Positions 61,241 through 64,000 of a DNA stretch of 64,000 bases are shown here, piece after piece. The DNA is from an uncultured Pelagibacteraceae bacterium. Its GTDB lineage: Bacteria > Pseudomonadota > Alphaproteobacteria > Pelagibacterales > Pelagibacteraceae. The stretch's first letter is position 1. Each line of letters opens with the position of its first letter. Below the pieces are notes generated by a model that did not search any database, was not told the DNA's origin, and worked only from the letters and a program-made list of their open reading frames with translations. The stretch lies in NCBI GenBank assembly GCA_902578315.1, contig CACHCL010000002.1, positions 1 through 64,000 on the forward strand, in the 5' to 3' direction. Both the position numbers and the translations under genes were made by a program.

Positions 61241-62791
61241 TTAATTGTAAGCTATTTCTCTCGCAGCCATAATTAAGTCATCGGCTTCTTTTCTTGATAA
61301 TGAAAATTCCTCTAAATAGCCTTCTATTCTTATCTTTTTTCCTTTAATTTCATCGAAACCGCCTATTAACTCATCTGAAGATAGATCTGCAAAATCATTA
61401 AGTTTCTTTATATTTTTTTGACCTAGAATAACTAACATACCTTGTGTCATACCCTTCAAATTAATTAATTTTTCTTCCACTCCAAGTTCTTTTAATTTTA
61501 CTGCAATCGCCTCCTTCTCTTTTAGCAATGTCTCTTTTGATCTGTTTATAAGCTCCTTAGCTGTCTCTTCGTCAATTGCATCAATTTTTGAGATATCCTC
61601 TGGTGTTGCTTGAGATATTTCTTCTGTGGAGGTAAAACCTTCAGAAACGAGAAGTTGGCCTAAAGTTTCATCAACTTCAAGATTTTTAATTAATGTCTCT
61701 GTTCTATCTTTAAACTCCGCCTGTCTTCTTTCAGAGTCCTCTTTATCAGTTAAAATATCTATTTCATAATTGGTCAATTTTGATGCTAGGCGAACGTTTT
61801 GTCCTCTTCTTCCAATGGCTTTACTTAAATTTTCTTCACTCAGAATGATATCAATTCTTTTGTTTTCTTGATCAATTAATACCTTTTGAATTTCTGCAGG
61901 TGATAACGACTCAGAAATAAGAGTAGGTAGATCTTCTGTCCATTTAATAATATCTATTTTTTCACCGTGTAACTCATTAACGATTGTTTGAACCCTACTT
62001 CCTCTCATACCGACACAAGCGCCGACTGGGTCAATTGATGAGTCTTGAGAATGAACACAAATTTTTGCTCTACTACCAGGATCTCTTGCTACGGACTTTA
62101 TTTCGATTGTTCCCTCATAAATTTCAGGGACTTCTTGAAAAAATAATCGTGCCAAGAATTGTGGGTGAGCTCTTGATAAAAATATTTGATGACCTTTAAG
62201 TTCGTTTTTAACTTCATAGCAATATGCTTTGACTCTGTCGCCAGTTTTAAGAATTTCTCTCGGAATTAGCTCGTCTTTCTTGATAACACCTTCGGCTTTA
62301 CCTAAATCAACGATTACATTTCCATATTCTAATCTCTTAATTATGCCGCTGAGTATTTGACCTTGTTTATCAATAAAATCTTTGTATTGTCTATTTTTTT
62401 CTGCCTCTCTTACTCTGCTGCTAATAACTTGTTTAGCACTTTGAGCTGCTATTCTTCCAAAATCGACTTGAGGTAAATCTTCGTAAATCTTAAAGCCTAC
62501 CTTGATCTTATCACTGTTTGCTTCAATTTTTTTTGCGTCATTTAAAGTTATTTCTCTTGCAGGATCCTCAACTTTTTCAACAACTTCTAACACTTTTTGT
62601 ATTTTAATTTCTCCGCTCTCTCTATCAATCACCACTTCAATATTGTTGTCATTACCAAATTTCGTTAATGCCGCCTTCTGGATAGCGCTTTCCATTGACC
62701 CGATAACTAGCTCTTTATCAATAGATTTTTCGTTTGCTACAGCCTCAACTATTCTTAGCAATTCAAGTTTATCTAAACCTCTGTTTAACAT
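61241..62791 (-). CDS. nusA: Transcription termination/antitermination factor NusA
   Basis: NRGLDKLELLRIVEAVANEKSIDKELVIGSMESAIQKAA; S1, KH (DPVGACVGMRGSRVQTIVNELHGEKIDII) and C-terminal repeats. Confidence 0.96.
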   Translation of the reverse strand: MLNRGLDKLELLRIVEAVANEKSIDKELVIGSMESAIQKAALTKFGNDNNIEVVIDRESGEIKIQKVLEVVEKVEDPAREITLNDAKKIEANSDKIKVGFKIYEDLPQVDFGRIAAQSAKQVISSRVREAEKNRQYKDFIDKQGQILSGIIKRLEYGNVIVDLGKAEGVIKKDELIPREILKTGDRVKAYCYEVKNELKGHQIFLSRAHPQFLARLFFQEVPEIYEGTIEIKSVARDPGSRAKICVHSQDSSIDPVGACVGMRGSRVQTIVNELHGEKIDIIKWTEDLPTLISESLSPAEIQKVLIDQENKRIDIILSEENLSKAIGRRGQNVRLASKLTNYEIDILTDKEDSERRQAEFKDRTETLIKNLEVDETLGQLLVSEGFTSTEEISQATPEDISKIDAIDEETAKELINRSKETLLKEKEAIAVKLKELGVEEKLINLKGMTQGMLVILGQKNIKKLNDFADLSSDELIGGFDEIKGKKIRIEGYLEEFSLSRKEADDLIMAAREIAYN

Positions 62792-62810
62792 TTTTTAATG
62801 CTCCTAAAAA

Positions 62811-62832
62811 AAAATGGGCTAAAGCCCATTTT
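62811..62832 (-). terminator. Rho-independent terminator between metK and nusA
   Basis: AAAATGGGCT-TT-AGCCCATTTT on the minus strand with a run of nine T (TTTTTTTTT) at the end of the 3' arm, directly before AGGAGC and the nusA ATG. Confidence 0.85.
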
Positions 62833-62887
62833 GAATTAATTAATTCTGTAAATATCTTCTTAAAAGAAAATTAAGGTTTTTTCAAGA

Positions 62888-64000
62888 TTACAGTTTAAAT
62901 AAATCTTGTTTATCAGTCTTTTCCCAAGAAAATTCACCTTTATTTGTTGGTTTTCTTCCAAAGTGACCGTATGCAGATGTAACCTCATATATAGGATTAT
63001 TCAACTTCAACATTTCCCTTATTCCTCTTGGGGATAGATCAAAGTTTTTGTTTATAATTTTTTTTATAGTCTCAACTTTTGACTCATCGCCATCAGCTAA
63101 TTTTATAAAAATTGAAAGAGGTTTAGATACACCGATAGCATAAGCAAGTTGTATTAAGCATTTATCTGATACACCAGATGAGACAATGTTTTTAGCAAGA
63201 TATCTTGAAACATAAGCAGCAGATCTATCAACTTTAGTTGGATCTTTTCCCGAAAATGCTCCCCCACCATGTGGTGCTGCGCCACCATAAGTGTCAACAA
63301 TAATTTTTCTTCCTGTTAAACCTGTGTCTCCATCAGGTCCACCAATTATGAATTGACCGGTAGGATTAATGTAGATTTCCTCATTCTTTAAACCATCTAA
63401 AAAATTTTGTGGAATTGATTTTTTTATATAAGGAACTATCATATCCCTTACTTGAACTTGATTTAAGTCTTTTGAGTGTTGAGTTGATATAACAACTGAA
63501 GTCACTTTAACAGGAAGATTTTTTTCATATAACATAGTGACTTGACTTTTAGAATCAGGTTCAATTCCCTTTAAATTGCCATTTTTTCTATCATGTGCCA
63601 TAAGTCTTAAAATTTTATGTGAGAAGTGAATTGGAGCTGGCATTAGATCCTCTGTTTCCTTGCACGCATATCCAAACATAATTCCTTGATCACCTGCACC
63701 TTCATCTTTATTATCCTTAGAGTCCACGCCCATTGCTATGTCCTTTGATTGTTCGTGTAAGAAAGTTTCAATGTTTGCAGATTTCCAACTAAACCCTGAT
63801 TGATCGTAACCAATATCTTTAATACAGGCTCTGACTTTTTCAATTATTTTTTCTTTATTAATTTTTGGAGCTCTAATTTCTCCAGCTAATACAACTTTAT
63901 TTGTTGTAGTTAAAGTTTCACACGCCACTCTAGAAAATGGATCTTTTGACAAATAAGAGTCCACGACCATGTCTGATATTCTATCACAGACTTTATCAGG
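62888..64000 (-). CDS. metK: S-adenosylmethionine synthetase, N-terminus beyond window
   Basis: Frame stays open to the window edge: [34 protein letters not shown]..; [45 protein letters not shown]. Confidence 0.97.
   Translation of the reverse strand, partial: PDKVCDRISDMVVDSYLSKDPFSRVACETLTTTNKVVLAGEIRAPKINKEKIIEKVRACIKDIGYDQSGFSWKSANIETFLHEQSKDIAMGVDSKDNKDEGAGDQGIMFGYACKETEDLMPAPIHFSHKILRLMAHDRKNGNLKGIEPDSKSQVTMLYEKNLPVKVTSVVISTQHSKDLNQVQVRDMIVPYIKKSIPQNFLDGLKNEEIYINPTGQFIIGGPDGDTGLTGRKIIVDTYGGAAPHGGGAFSGKDPTKVDRSAAYVSRYLAKNIVSSGVSDKCLIQLAYAIGVSKPLSIFIKLADGDESKVETIKKIINKNFDLSPRGIREMLKLNNPIYEVTSAYGHFGRKPTNKGEFSWEKTDKQDLFKL

Noticed and set aside
60505-62798. Plus-strand ORFs opposite infB and nusA
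   Set aside because: Antisense shadows of highly conserved genes.

Overview
The window is AT-rich, gene-dense bacterial chromosome with very short intergenic gaps. Gene content and synteny look like a SAR11/Pelagibacterales-type alphaproteobacterium (inference; no database search was run). I see no rRNA, tRNA, CRISPR, prophage or transposon. Most of it is core genome: purE, mutM-ubiE-ubiB-coaBC, rpsT-dnaA-dnaN-gyrB, chvI-chvG-ahcY-tsaE-amgK-murU, polA, regA/regB, irr-katG, fabA-fabB-fabI, metK(partial)-nusA-infB-rbfA-rpsO-pnp. It also carries an RND efflux pair, an NCS2 purine permease next to a phosphoribosyltransferase, and a four-gene polyamine cluster. The most interesting signals are: (1) the polyamine cluster (type III decarboxylase, bacterial deoxyhypusine-synthase-like protein, AguB-like, AguA-like) lying between regA and regB, with a terminator-like hairpin in the leader of its first gene; (2) near-identical Fur-family/Irr-type palindromes upstream of irr and katG, the latter heading an apparent katG/2OG-oxygenase/DUF2061 operon; (3) a terminator running directly into the nusA Shine-Dalgarno; (4) an unlisted 40-aa basic small ORF with a structured 3' end upstream of purE; (5) a sigma-32-like promoter before hsp20; (6) a perfect hairpin enclosing the start codon of an MBL-fold gene; (7) a histone-tail-like Lys/Arg-rich coiled-coil protein; (8) several places where canonical alphaproteobacterial neighbours (PTS/HprK, recF, rimP, ylxR, truB, dut, addAB) are locally absent.
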